Shown piece after piece: positions 1 through 10,104 of a stretch of 64,000 nucleotides of DNA. A program made the position numbers and the translations under genes. Under the pieces are notes generated by a model. The model saw only the letters and a program-made list of their open reading frames with translations, searched no databases and had not been told where the DNA came from. This DNA is from Mercurialis annua (Eukaryota > Streptophyta > Magnoliopsida > Malpighiales > Euphorbiaceae). The stretch lies in assembly GCF_937616625.2 (NCBI RefSeq), contig NC_065574.1, positions 25,112,501 through 25,176,500 on the forward strand, written 5' to 3'. Position 1 is the stretch's first letter; each line of letters starts with the position of its first letter.

Positions 1-1975
1 TCAATTGATGAAGATGAAGTCTTGGAGGTAATTTTTGTGTTCAAATTGTTTGGGCTCTTATTACTTAATGAGTTGGGCTTTTGCTTTGTTATTGAGATGG
101 GTTAAATTCCATTGGGTCCCTCAAATTGTTTTGTTAAATTGAAAGTGATGGCTTAATGACCATTATGATCACCAGTTTATTTGATTGAAACTTAATTGTC
201 CCTAAAGTTACTTCTATTTTGATAATAACTTGGATTTCGTTATAATTTATAATTGATATTTTGTAAACGATAGCAATTTAGAAATTAAGTTAATATAATT
301 ACTCGGGTAATTACTCGGGTAATTATATTTGATTTTCGAATATCATTTTGACGTGTAATTTGGCTAAATTACAATTTAGCCCTTAAACCTTTTTAAAACT
401 TATTTAATTAGGTTTTTGGTTAGTAACTTTATACTTTGTTTTAATTATAAACAAAAGTAATTAATTTGATTTCGAATATCAAATTGGCTAAAGTACAATT
501 TAGTCCCTAATTGGCTAAAGTATAGTTTAGTCCCTACACTTTTATAAACTTAAAATGGTTAAGTTTTGGTTGTAACTTGGGTTACTTGAAATTGAAGTTA
601 TTGAGTTCTGCTTTTAAAATGGATTTTTATTTTATCGAATTATTTTATAAATATAAACTCGGGTTTATATTTGATAAACATTTTGAGTCGGGTAAGACTT
701 GGGTCACTCGACATATGAAGTTAGTTTGGTAGTTATTGGTAACTCGGCTAACCCATTATTTGGAAATTAATTATTATTTAAATATTTTTAAATAATATTT
801 GTAAATTGGATTTTAAAGCGAGAACTCAATAGACTTGTATTAATTAGGCGTTTCTACCTAATGGGTATTTTTGTGTTGTTCTGGATTGATTTATTCTGAC
901 GTGTTATTTGTGCTAATCCTATGTGGTGTCTAGTAATCTCTAGAGTTAGAGTCTGTCTTTAATAATTATTTTATTGGTCTAGACCCGACTATTGTTCGTG
1001 CTTCAGAGGCGAAGCAGGATTAGTTGCTTGGCGGTTATCACGTGGATTAGCAAGCAGTGAGTTTGTACTTACTATTTACCGCTTTATTAAGTAAATTGTT
1101 ATTTTAATATTAAATTTATATATATATTGTACGTATATTTCGAACTGTTTTTATATTATGGCTTTTAGTTGGAACATGCTACCTAATGGGCATCATTAGG
1201 ACTGCGTGCGCACCGGTAATGATCTGGGTAAGATATATATGGAAATATGGTAACTCGGTGTGAGCATAGCTCTCGGGACCAAATAGAGTAACTCGGTGTA
1301 GCACAGCTCTCGGGACTCTGGATATGGTAAAAGTGTGGTCAGTGGTAACTCGGTGTAGCTCAGCTCTCGGGACCAGGCCTATTCGATTATGCAAATTATT
1401 TTAGAATTGTGGATTAGGGTTCCAACTATTATTCGTAATATCGTTATTAAATGTTTTAAACGGTTTTAAAGATTTTCCACTTGATAAATGTAAATAGTGG
1501 TATAAACTCATCTCAGTATATCTGACCCCGTTGTTTTCCCAATTTTTTTCCAGGGTTATGATCTGAGAGAGTCTAGTGATCTCCGTATTTACTTTTCTCG
1601 GAGGTTTCATTTATTTTAGTAGAACTATCAAACTGTTTTATTCTTAGACCGCACTAGTTGACTAGACGTCTTTATTTTTATTACAGTTGTTTGTCGGATT
1701 GGTCCGACTGGATATATTGCTTTGGCATGTTTATACTATTTACTCTGTTTACTTTTATGCCATATTGAAGACTCGTAGTTGAACGAGTATTTATAATATT
1801 AAATGTTGAATATTGTAACTGCTAGAATTAGGTTGAAGTCTCGGTTGCCCCCGAGCATTGGTTTTCTTTCAGGTTTATTATAATTGTATGTTAACCGAAA
1901 GGCTAACTACGGGTTTTGGTACTACATTACCCATACCCTAGCGCCAGTCACGATTCATGAAAATGGGTCGTGACA
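1..1975 (+). mobile_element. 3' part of a long Ty3/Gypsy-type LTR (same family as the LTR at 34244-37113)
   Basis: The stretch aligns by eye with the last two thirds of the complete LTR at 34244-37113. It shares the block around 690-775 (acttgggtcac, then ctcggctaaccca), the triple repeat at 1249-1374, and the terminal block with catacccataccctagcg and gggtcgtgaca. The LTR ends at 1975. Its 5' end must lie roughly 0.9 kb outside the window. No primer-binding site follows, so this is either a 3' LTR or a solo LTR; the five bases after it are gatac, the expected target duplication. No coding potential was seen. Confidence 0.8.
1249..1374 (+). repeat. Triple tandem repeat inside the LTR
   Basis: Three copies of a motif built on taactcggtgtagctcagc followed by tctcgggac, separated by short spacers. 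The same three copies sit at 36392-36515 in the related LTR. Retention of three copies in both suggests an ancestral LTR feature, perhaps a regulatory direct repeat. The function is not known. Confidence 0.8.
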
Positions 1976-1976
1976 G

Positions 1977-2870
1977 ATACAAACTTTACAAAATAAATCC
2001 ACATGTTTAACATTTTTTGCGATTTAAGTCAAACGTTACGAAACAAATCCAAACGTTTCCCCTTTTAGCAATTTAAGCCAAATGTTTAAAACATTACAAA
2101 ACCAATCTAAACGTTTAAAATGATACAAAACAAATCCAAACGTTTCACCTTTTTGGCAATTTAACCCAAACGTTTACAAACGTTACGAAACAAATCTAAA
2201 CTTTTCACCTTTCAAGCGATTTAAGCTAAACATTTAGAAACGTTACGAAACAAATCCAAACGTTTCCCATTTTTAGCGATTTAAGCCAAACGTTACAAAA
2301 AAAATCCAAATATTTCCCCTTCTTAGCGATTTAAGCCAAAAGTTTAAAACGTTACGAAACCAATCCAAACATTTACAATGTTACGAAACAAATCTAAATG
2401 TTTCACCTTTTTAGCGATTTAAGCCAAATGTTTTTAACCGTTACGAAACAAATCCAAATGTTTCACCATTTTAACAATTTAAGTCATACATTTACAAACG
2501 TTACGAAACAAATCCAAACGTTTCACCTTTTTAGCGATTTAAGCCAAACGTGTAAAACGTTACGAAACCAACCCAAAGGTTTAAATCATTACGAAACAAA
2601 TCCAAACGTTTCACCTTTTTAGCGATTTAATCCAAACGTTACGAAAAAAATAAAAATGTTTCACCTTTTTAGCGATTTAAGCCAAATGTTTACAAGCTTT
2701 ACGAAACAAATCCAAACGTTTCACCTTTTTAGCAATTTAAGCAAAGGTTTAGAAACGTTACGAAACAAATCCCAACGTTTTCCCTTTTTTGCGATTTAAG
2801 CCATATGTTTAAAGACGTCACGAAACAAATCCAAACGTTTCACCGTTTTAGTGAATGAACTACAAGACTC
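1977..2870 (+). repeat. Minisatellite of about 13 units, period about 60 bp
   Basis: Each unit carries gcgatttaagccaaacg, then a variable stretch, then acgaaacaaatccaaacg and tttcaccttttt. Thirteen occurrences of the gcgatttaag core (with variants gcaatttaag and acaatttaag) can be counted, mostly about 60 bp apart with some longer gaps. The array starts right after the LTR end and runs into the 3' end of the transposon-like ORF at 2796-3188. Short open frames inside it are products of the repeat and are not treated as genes. Confidence 0.85.
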
Positions 2871-3188
2871 GATGAAAGAACAAACGATGCGAATCGCATT
2901 CTGATGAAATTGTCCAAGAGGAACATTTAAGTTAAGGCAAAGATTTACAAGCACGGACTCGAGAGTAAAGCGGAGACCCGCGACAAACTGTTCATGGAAA
3001 ACAACTATTTTAGTAGGCGAGTCTGTACTGTGATTCGCCCAAAACATTTTTCTGTGTCTCACAATAACGTAAGGCCCGGAAAAATTGAATTCATCAGCGT
3101 AATCTGTTATCTGCTCAACAGATAAAGAACTTTGAGTATGCTCTAAGTCATCACGAGCACCTCGAGACCCCTCAACTACTTCTAACAT
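2796..3188 (-). pseudogene. Transposon-protein remnant resembling the 'putative gypsy type transposon' domain (copy A)
   Basis: A 130-residue open frame on the minus strand. The central part reads KIVVFHEQFVAGLRF, then a leucine-rich stretch, then NVPLGQFHQNAIRIVCSF. This fits my memory of the Transposase_28 family (a segment with G-x-R-x-P/T-L, then P-x-Q-x-x-P/Q-N), where members are usually several hundred residues, so this is a fragment. The frame runs into the tandem repeat array at its 3' end. A paralogous copy is at 41908-42297, and frame plus sequence are preserved through the shared domain. Family assignment is by memory only. Confidence 0.5.
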
Positions 3189-3297
3189 TTAAATTAACAT
3201 GGGGAAAATAAGGAGGAACAACAAAATTTTGAATTTAAAAGATCAAAACAAGGAAAACTCAAGAAATGAATTTATATGTTTGATTCTTTTCCGCGAG

Positions 3298-3371
3298 GTT
3301 TACTACGGGTTTTGGTACGACCATACCCATACCCTAGTGTCGTTCGCGATACATAAAATTGGATCGTGACA
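3298..3371 (+). mobile_element. Fragment of an LTR 3' terminus (copy A)
   Basis: About 75 bp matches the last part of the large LTRs: ctacgggttttggtac, catacccataccctag, and an ending ggatcgtgaca. The same fragment is inverted at about 41763-41835 next to the paralogous KIN gene, so it was present before the block was duplicated. Confidence 0.65.
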
Positions 3372-3837
3372 TAAGCTCTCGCAATAGCAAGCGTTAAAAT
3401 CATCAGGGAACAAATATCCAACGAGAATACATCTGAGAATAGCATGACCTTAAATACTAGGCCTCAAGATAAGATTGGAAATTGATGCTGAAATTCTAAA
3501 GAAAATTCTCTATTGCTATGTGTTTGATACATTTCTTCATGTTTAAAGATAAAAAGTGACAACTAAAATGGCAAAATTCGAGACACACGATTATATATAA
3601 TGGTAAAATTACATCCCTTAAGTTTTACTTTTTATCCAAATCATTCCTTAATTTTTGTTTTTACCTGTTATATGCATATGTGTATTGTTTTTCTAAAATT
3701 TATAACAGCCAGATGTTAAGAAGCAAGGGAACATGAGAACATGTCAAAGCCTATAAATTCTGCAAAATCAAAATTAAACTTAGAATTGGTAAGAAATGGT
3801 CCTGTTCCAAGACAATGAACTTGCCTAAACATAGATT

Positions 3838-3879
3838 ACACGTGTCACTAAATAGATAGGATACTGAAAACTATAAATT
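3838..3879 (+). promoter_or_regulatory. KIN-like gene promoter: G-box/ABRE and TATA box
   Basis: acacgtgtc at 3838-3846 contains the palindrome CACGTG, the G-box and ABA-response core. A TATA element, ctataaatt, lies at 3871-3879, about 25 bp downstream, and the ATG is at 3985. KIN/COR6.6 genes in Arabidopsis are known to respond to cold, drought and ABA through ABRE-type sites, so this spacing is plausible. The paralogues at 40659-41144 and 22844-23321 have CATGTG at the same position. Confidence 0.6.
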
Positions 3880-3984
3880 CCACAGCACAATAGTTGCATT
3901 TTCATCATCAGCAGCTATATCAATTTTCAGTTTCATCTATTTAATTAAAAGTCTAAAATTGTTCACACAAAAAAAAACAGCAAA

Positions 3985-4466
3985 ATGGATTCATCACAGG
4001 ATGCTAGCTTCCAAGCTGGACAAACCACTGGCCAGGCTAAGGTTTGTTTTATAGAACTAGTTTTTTTTTCTAAATTTCACATTGTATGCATATTTATTTT
4101 TAAAATGCTCATTTGATCAAACTCGAGTTGAGATGTTACAATTTTGTAATTAAATAGTTTTCGACATCTTTTTTTTTGCTACATAGATAACTTTAGTACC
4201 GCTGAGCTAAAATTCATAAATTATTTTAATTTCAGGAGAAGGGAAACCAGATGATGGACAAGGTTAGCAATACTGCCCAGTCTGCAAAGGAATCCTGCCA
4301 AGAGGTTTTTAACAATGAATTAATTACTCATGAAATTTTAGTTTGCATCTTGTTAATATATAATTTAAATATATTAATTTTTAATTTACAGACTGGTCAG
4401 CAAGTGAAGGCCAAAGCACAGGGAATGGCTGAGACTGTTAAGGACAAAGTTGGAGCAAACAAATGA
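3985..4466 (+). CDS. KIN1/KIN2/COR6.6-like small stress-induced protein, copy A (3 exons)
   Basis: Three exons: 3985-4041, 4236-4304 and 4392-4466. Both introns start GT and end AG, and both fall between codons. The product is 66 residues. It begins MDSSQDASFQAGQTTGQAK, has a middle part with EKGNQMMDKVSN and SAKESCQE, and ends GMAETVKDKVGANK. Size, the N-terminal F-Q-A-G-Q, the central DK, the Ala/Lys/Gln richness, lack of a signal peptide and the VKDKxGxNK end match the KIN1/KIN2/COR6.6 family of small hydrophilic LEA-like proteins, which accumulate in cold and drought and are thought to protect cell structures. It has a G-box, a TATA box and an intact start codon, so it looks expressible. 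A continuous reading from 4251 runs through intron 2 and is not the real start. Confidence 0.85.
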
Positions 4467-5086
4467 AGAATTTAATATATTTGTTTTGATTTTTTTGCTT
4501 CAATTTGTGTAGTTTTTACTGCCAGTTTTGTTTTATGTTTTTTCAAATTTTCATAAGATGAATGAATGAGAAATTATGAATAACTAGTGGATACATTTGG
4601 TACGAGCCGTGTGAATATTGGATAATAAACTATGGTTTTTGTTAGATAAAGATTTTCTTGATATCTTTCAATAAAAAATTATATGATATTAAATATACAT
4701 ATGTATGGGTGTACACAATTATATATTTTTTTATTATATAATTTGAAGCATGTAATTCTCTCTAAGATTAAATAATTTAAATTTAAATAATATATTATTT
4801 CTAATTTATTATATTAATATCGTTGATAAATATTATTTTAGTTATCAATATATTTTTAAGTGCAATAATATTGTAATATGCATGGATTTTTTTTTTGACA
4901 ATTGCATGGAAGTTATTTAAACATTTTTAAATAACTTCGTATTTTAATGACTAAAGGCTAATGTTGTAATTTGGTCATGTACCACGCACGTGAGTGACAA
5001 TAATATGATCCGTTTTTTGTTTTAAATATTATTATATTATGTAATTATTGTGTAACCCGTTATTTATTTTAAATAAATTAATTAAA
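4467..5086. other. 3' flank of KIN copy A, AT-rich, no gene seen
   Basis: The first part, to about 4940, is the 3' untranslated region and downstream flank shared in inverted form with 39915-40658. The rest is AT-rich with no open frame or recognisable element. Confidence 0.6.
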
Positions 5087-5374
5087 AGGTTATTACAAAT
5101 TCATATACGAACATTACCCTAATTTGCAATTACAACATAAACTTTGAAACTTGGCAATGTTAATAACCAACTTTACACTTTTGGCAAATCGATACACCAA
5201 ACACGAAAAGTACTAACGTGGATATTGTAATGTACCGCCATATGTCGTTGCCTGATTGGTCGGTGTACCAATTTTCCAAAAAATGAAAGTTGGTTACTGA
5301 CATTGCCAAGTTTCAAAGTTTATCTTGTAATTGCAAATTAGGACAATGTTCGTGTATGCATTTACAATTAACCC
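5087..5374. mobile_element. Fold-back MITE, probably Mutator-derived
   Basis: The left half (aaactttgaaacttggcaat, gttaataaccaacttt) is repeated inverted in the right half (attgccaagtttcaaagttt, aaagttggttactgac). The inverted repeats are about 100 bp long. The flanks carry ttaattaaa on the left and ttagttaaa on the right, 8 of 9 bases equal, which suits the 9-bp target duplication of Mutator-like elements. Nothing is encoded. Confidence 0.65.
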
Positions 5375-6036
5375 TTAGTTAAAATCATTAAATATAATAT
5401 TTTGATATTTAATTATAAGTGTTCTTTTTTTGTAATAATTTTTAACTTTATTCCTCAATATATTTTTAATATTTTAGTTCATGTGTGCTTAACACTTTTC
5501 TTCATTTTAAGAAGATTCATTTGATCATGGACAATGTTAAATTAATTCTCTATTTAGACACTCGTATAGATATGAAACTAATTATTAGAATTACAATTAT
5601 ATGAATATTACTTACCTCAAATTAGTTTTTACGAATTTTTGTTTGGAAGAGATGTGTTTGAATTTGCTCTTAAATTTATAAGTTGGAAAATATTTTATTT
5701 TGAATTTTTCAATTTGATTATGCTTGTCCTTAAACTCATGTTACCTATAATATGAGTTGGAGTTAAACTCTTAATTAATCCATTATATTTTTATTTTTAT
5801 TATTTTATTTAAATTGAACTCCTATTAATTTTATATTTTTAAATATATATTTTACCCTTAATGAAATCTATTATTGTAATGTTGCCTGCCCCCCTCCCCC
5901 CTCACTCTTATGGTATAGTTATAAATAGATAAACTCCTATTAATTTCATATTTTTAAATGTATATTTTATTCTTAATGAACTATTATCGTAATTTTGCCT
6001 GTCCCCCCGTTCGCTCTTATAGTATAGTTATAGATA
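5375..6036. other. AT-rich flank with the first part of duplicated block Y
   Basis: From about 5740 the sequence (gagttggagttaaactctta, then two tandem copies of a segment with cctattaatttcatattttt, a C-rich tract and tatagttataga) is repeated in inverted order at 47370-47530 plus 56186-56328. The two-copy tandem arrangement is seen on both sides. No gene seen. Confidence 0.65.
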
Positions 6037-6157
6037 TTTACTATATATATATAAAGCAGGACATTTTTTTCCAAATGATTGACATTTGGCACTCCCTCAT
6101 TGGTTAATTAAAATCACACACTCATAAAATTATTCCTTTATTCATTTCCTTATTAAC

Positions 6158-7790
6158 TGTAACACCCCGCATTTTTCTAACTTGTTCCGTTAAGTATAAA
6201 CGGTACCTTGGGTTCGTTTGAGTGGTTCGACCACTTAGATTCGCGTTTCGAAGGTTCCAAACCTTTTAAAATGTGTTTTAAGATGTATTAGAAGTAATCT
6301 CGGAGTTTGAAACGTTTTCGATTTCAATTTCAAAATCTCAAATTTTAATCGGAGACAATAGCATTTTGCGGGCGTGATTTATGTATCACGGGCGCGATAT
6401 AGGTGTAGCGGGCGCGACGCGTGCACTGTTCAGTTCGCTGATTTCTATTTAAACTCACCTTAACTCGACCTAAATCAGATTTTAAACACTTTTAACTTCT
6501 CTAAAAACCTTAATTCGGCTGGGGCTCTATCTTAGGTCATTCTTCTATCCTTTCATCTCAATTTTGATTCTTGGTAAGTGTTCCTAATCATTCCTTCGTG
6601 ATTCCATCTATAGTTCATCAATTCTAGGAGTTCTAAATCCTATAGCCTATGTGTGTGATTGTAGGCTGATTTGGGTTGGTTGATTTCTGAGTTTTATTGC
6701 TCTTAGTCCAATCAAGAGGTATGTGGTTCAATTCCCTTTCTTATGTGGTGTAGAGATTGCTAGATCGTTGTATGGATCAATACTTTGGGTGGTTTGATTG
6801 TATTTTTTATATTGCTTTAAATTATAATTTCTGGAAATCTTAAATTGATGTTATATTAGTCTCTTGGATTTCATTTGTACTTTGGGTGGTTTGGTTTTAA
6901 TGTTACAATTGATAGACTTATCGAATTGTTAAAGATTTTGGGTTATAAACTGTTTTATGATTAAACTAAAATCTGGAAATTTCTTAAAAGCTAATCTTAG
7001 GTTGTTTAAACATCAAACGTAGATTGGGTGTATTGGGGGAATCTTGTGAATGGATTTTAGTATCGTTTGATTAATGCTTTTGAGATAAAATTATGTTTTA
7101 TGATTAAACTATAATCTGGAAATTTCAAAGTAATGGATCATAGGGTATTAGATGCTAAACAATACATTGGGTGATTTTGAGAAATCGTTAAATGGAATAG
7201 CGTATAGTTTGGTTAACAATTTTGAATTTAAACTCGGTTTTGAACTTATTACTAAAGGCTGAAAATTGTTTAGAAGATGGTTTAAAACTTGTTAAAAGAA
7301 TGTTAGATTATCTTAGGATGTGAATTGACTTGAATTAAATAATATAAGACATACAAGGCGTTATATGTCATGTAGGGTTTCGGTTGAACTATTTTAGCTT
7401 CAAGTTGATACTTGAAAGGTGTTGAATCTTATTGATTCTATTTGAGGTGATATAATTAAATGTACTTGGGGTGCTACTTACTAAGTGTTAGCAAGTTTAA
7501 TTGTTTATGGCATTATTAAGTTACGACGTGAGTTGTTATTTTAAATAACTTTGATTTCATTTAAGGTTTGATTAAAGACTTTGGTTTTAAACTTGGTTTA
7601 TGGATGGGTCGGGCTAGACATGGTCTCCTGACATGTTGTGTTGAGCTATACTGCAGTAAGGCTAACACATTACTTTGGAAACTGTAATTGTTTTGTAAAG
7701 ACTATTTAAGTATTTAAGTACTTTGGTTTCGTTTTAAAAGATAAGAACTCACCTAAACTTAACTAATTTCAACAGTTATAAAAATGCTAA
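6158..7790 (+). mobile_element. LTR fragment (5' part) of a large Gypsy-type LTR
   Basis: It starts tgtaacaccccgcattttt, like the LTR starts at 56329 and 63418, and later carries the gggtcgggctagacatg and gtaaggctaacacatta blocks seen at the same relative place in the other LTRs. It then fades near 7790, before the terminal gggtcgtgaca block. It is a truncated LTR, captured by or inserted in the Helitron-like element. No internal region or PBS is linked to it. Confidence 0.6.
6366..6426 (+). repeat. GC-rich repeat cluster in the LTR fragment
   Basis: Three related GC-rich motifs (gcgggcgtgat, cacgggcgcgat, gcgggcgcgac) lie in a region that is otherwise AT-rich, about 200 bp after the LTR start and just before a TATA-like tatttaaa. 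Related LTRs have palindrome clusters in a comparable place. Confidence 0.55.
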
Positions 7791-7952
7791 CATATTAACA
7801 TTAAGAGTAATGTTATATATATAGCGGATTGGTCAAAAATTGGGTTTGAGATATATGCTTTGGAGGAAAATTGAACGAATAAAATACTATCATGTAATGA
7901 GTATTCTTCATTAAATGTTAATAAATTTAATACATATGATTCTATCAATATA

Positions 7953-8481
7953 CTCCTTCCGTCTCACTCTAATTGACAAAATATGAAGTTTTTGGTGTTC
8001 CGTCATAATTGACAAAACTAACTTAACTACTCCCTCTATCCCATTCTAATTGAGAAAATTTCCATTGCACATTGTTTAAAAAATTTTAGTAACTTTACTT
8101 TTATATCCTCATATTACATTGAATGTTTCACCATTTTTTTAAAAAAATTCTTTTAAAATGCATTAATTGATGAGGGTAAAAGAAGAAAAATAGTGTGAAA
8201 AATATTCTATAAATAGAAGTTTTCAAATAGAATGGGACACTCAAAATAGAAAGTTTGGTCAATTAGAATAGAAAGGAGGGAGTATAATTTTATCCTTTAC
8301 TTTTTCATCTTTACCCTCATTTAAAATTAAATTTTTTATGGAAAAATGATGAAATTTAATGAGAATTTGACTAACATATTAATAGCATTAACTATAGAAG
8401 TAATTATCTATATCATTTAGTATTAGTTTATATTGGTTATTGTAATTTATTAATTTTGTCAATTAAAGTGGGAGGAGGGAG
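7953..8481. mobile_element. Stowaway-type MITE (outer), containing a second one
   Basis: The left end ctccttccgtctcactctaa and the right end ttaaagtgggaggagggag form an inverted pair flanked by TA on both sides. These are the termini typical of Stowaway (Tc1/mariner) MITEs. A second element of the same kind has inserted at 8030-8282. Confidence 0.75.
8030..8282. mobile_element. Stowaway-type MITE (inner, nested)
   Basis: Left end ctccctctatcccattctaa, right end ttagaatagaaaggagggag, with TA at both flanks (8028-8029 and 8283-8284). The length is 253 bp. It lies wholly inside the element at 7953-8481, so it is the younger insertion. Confidence 0.8.
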
Positions 8482-8483
8482 TA

Positions 8484-9185
8484 TATTTTTTGATTATTTT
8501 CGTAGTTGTATAGTAAAAACATTATAAACTTACATTTAATCATCAATCACATGTTATATTGTTTATTTTTATTACTATATAAGGATGAAAATTTTTGTAT
8601 GCAGTAAAAATAAACTGAAAAGCAAGAAAATAACATATAAAATATATAAGTAATTATAAAATATAAATATATTAGATTGTGTAAATAAATAGGAGTTATA
8701 TATAAATTATTTAATTCGATGTAGAGTAATAATAAATGAACCTTTTATTGGCTTAAAATGGTAAATAAAAAGACAATTTTCCTTTTTAATTTTTATAATA
8801 TTGCATTAATTAATTTGATAACTTTATTTGTAAATTTAAAGTCATGGTAAGGTTTTGTAGCTTTTTGATTTTGGTAATATTTTATTTAGAGATTTGACAA
8901 CTATTGAAAATTGAAAGATTTGAAAATCATATATTATATATTATATTAGTATTTCTTTGAATTTTAATTTATAATTTAATAGCCAACAAAAGAAATTAAA
9001 ATAATAAAGTATGTAATAATTGATAATTTAAAGTTCTAATTGATAATTGTTTTTCAGTTTATTATGAAACTAATTTAGCATAATCGATATAATTATTATA
9101 AACAAAAAAAAAAGGAGATATTTTTAACATAAAAAATAAGCTATATAAAATTTGAAGGAAATTGTTTGTTTTTAAGTAATAACAA
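8484..9185. other. AT-rich stretch without recognisable genes
   Basis: Long A and T runs and short repeats only. No open frame with family features, no terminal repeats and no splice-like exon was seen. Confidence 0.6.
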
Positions 9186-9197
9186 AAGTATACGTTA

Positions 9198-9464
9198 CCC
9201 ACCATGGGTTGGCTCAATTGGTCACAAATGTGGACAGTAAGCATGGGACTTAAAAGAATCAAGGTTCGAATCCCATTTCCCACAAATGGGACTTATTGGA
9301 AGCATTTGTAAATGAGTTGTTAAGGCCCATATTAAGTGGGAGGTCCGGGCGGTGGGATGCCGAGGCTAGCCTCTCCGGGGGTTTACTCAGGTGGTCGGGC
9401 TCCGCCCTAAAGGGTGGTCGGGCTCCGCCGGGAGTTCCCTCGTCACCAAAAAAAAAAAAAAAAA
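9198..9464 (+). mobile_element. tRNA-derived SINE
   Basis: The 5' part has an A-box-like ggttggctcaattggt and a B-box ggttcgaatcc about 60 bp downstream, the internal RNA polymerase III promoter of tRNA-derived SINEs. The 3' end is a run of 17 A. The body is flanked by aagtatacgtta at 9186-9197 and aagtatatgtta at 9466-9477, a 12-bp target duplication with one mismatch. The 3' half is GC-rich with ggtggtcgggctccgcc-like repeats. It is a SINE rather than a tRNA gene because the A-to-B spacing and remaining sequence do not form a cloverleaf. Confidence 0.85.
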
Positions 9465-9597
9465 GAAGTATATGTTAAAGGTTGAAAAATAATTAAAAAT
9501 TTGAGAAATATTCGTAAATTTCATTGAAATGTGTTATTTGTTTTTATGCAAATTGAAATACATTAATCAATCAATAATGTATGATGAAATTTACTAT

Positions 9598-10074
9598 TGT
9601 TTATACCGGCCCAGAAAATTAATGGGTAGAACTTCATGTGGACTTATTAGGGATCCAGGCCCAACGAAAAGCCTTTTTATTATTGCTTTTTCTGTTTTAT
9701 AGGAATTTGTAGCTCATTAGGAGTGATTTTCTATTAGAGTTTTAGTCTTAGTTGGATTAGGAGTCTTGAGTATGAGGAGCTATAAATAGCTCAGAGATTC
9801 ATTATTTTTATATCAACAAATCAATCAATCAAAAACCAAGCCCAGTGCTTTTTATCTCGCAATCTCCGGATTGTTCTAATTTAGGAGTAGTTTTCGGTAT
9901 TAATCTCGCCTGAGTTCATAACTCCCAGATTATTACTCTTTAGATCACGTGGTTAAGTGTTTTTAACCAAACAAGCCCTGCGAATATCTACATAGGTTCG
10001 TTAAAGCATCAAACCTTAAACCGATCCCGACTATAAATTCAAAGATTCGAGTCCGGAATATTTCCAGGTGAACA
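9598..10074 (+). repeat. 5' LTR of the Tat element
   Basis: Begins tgtttataccggcccag and ends gaaca; same length as the 3' copy. A TATA box, tataaatag, sits at 9781-9789 inside an inverted repeat with arms gagctat and atagctc. Confidence 0.95.
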
Positions 10075-10079
10075 TCTTT

Positions 10080-10096
10080 TGGCGACTCCACTGGGG
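10080..10096 (+). other. Primer-binding site of the Tat element
   Basis: tggcgactccactgggg lies five bases after the 5' LTR. It resembles the PBS described for Tat/Ogre-type elements, which use a tRNA other than initiator Met. The exact tRNA was not determined. Confidence 0.65.
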
Positions 10097-10104
10097 AACA
10101 GTTT

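Larger units (their letters stand above)
2861..4940 (+). repeat. Block X, copy A (inverted duplicate of about 39915-42266)
   Basis: Reading the right-hand region in reverse complement gives the same order of parts: transposon ORF, LTR-terminus fragment, promoter, three-exon KIN-like gene and AT-rich 3' flank. The match starts near 2861 (gactacaagactcg region) and fades near 4940 after ttatttaaacatttttaaa. The coding exons differ at only four bases. The right copy has an extra 270-bp insertion at 40274-40543. Confidence 0.85.

Noticed and set aside
1977..2622. Coding repeats in the minisatellite (for example an open frame at 2398-2622)
   Set aside because: The frame is created by the 60-bp unit lacking stops; no start context, family features or conservation.
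9198..9290. tRNA gene
   Set aside because: A and B boxes are present but no cloverleaf or acceptor stem can be formed, and the sequence continues into a 3' body with poly-A and target duplication: a SINE.
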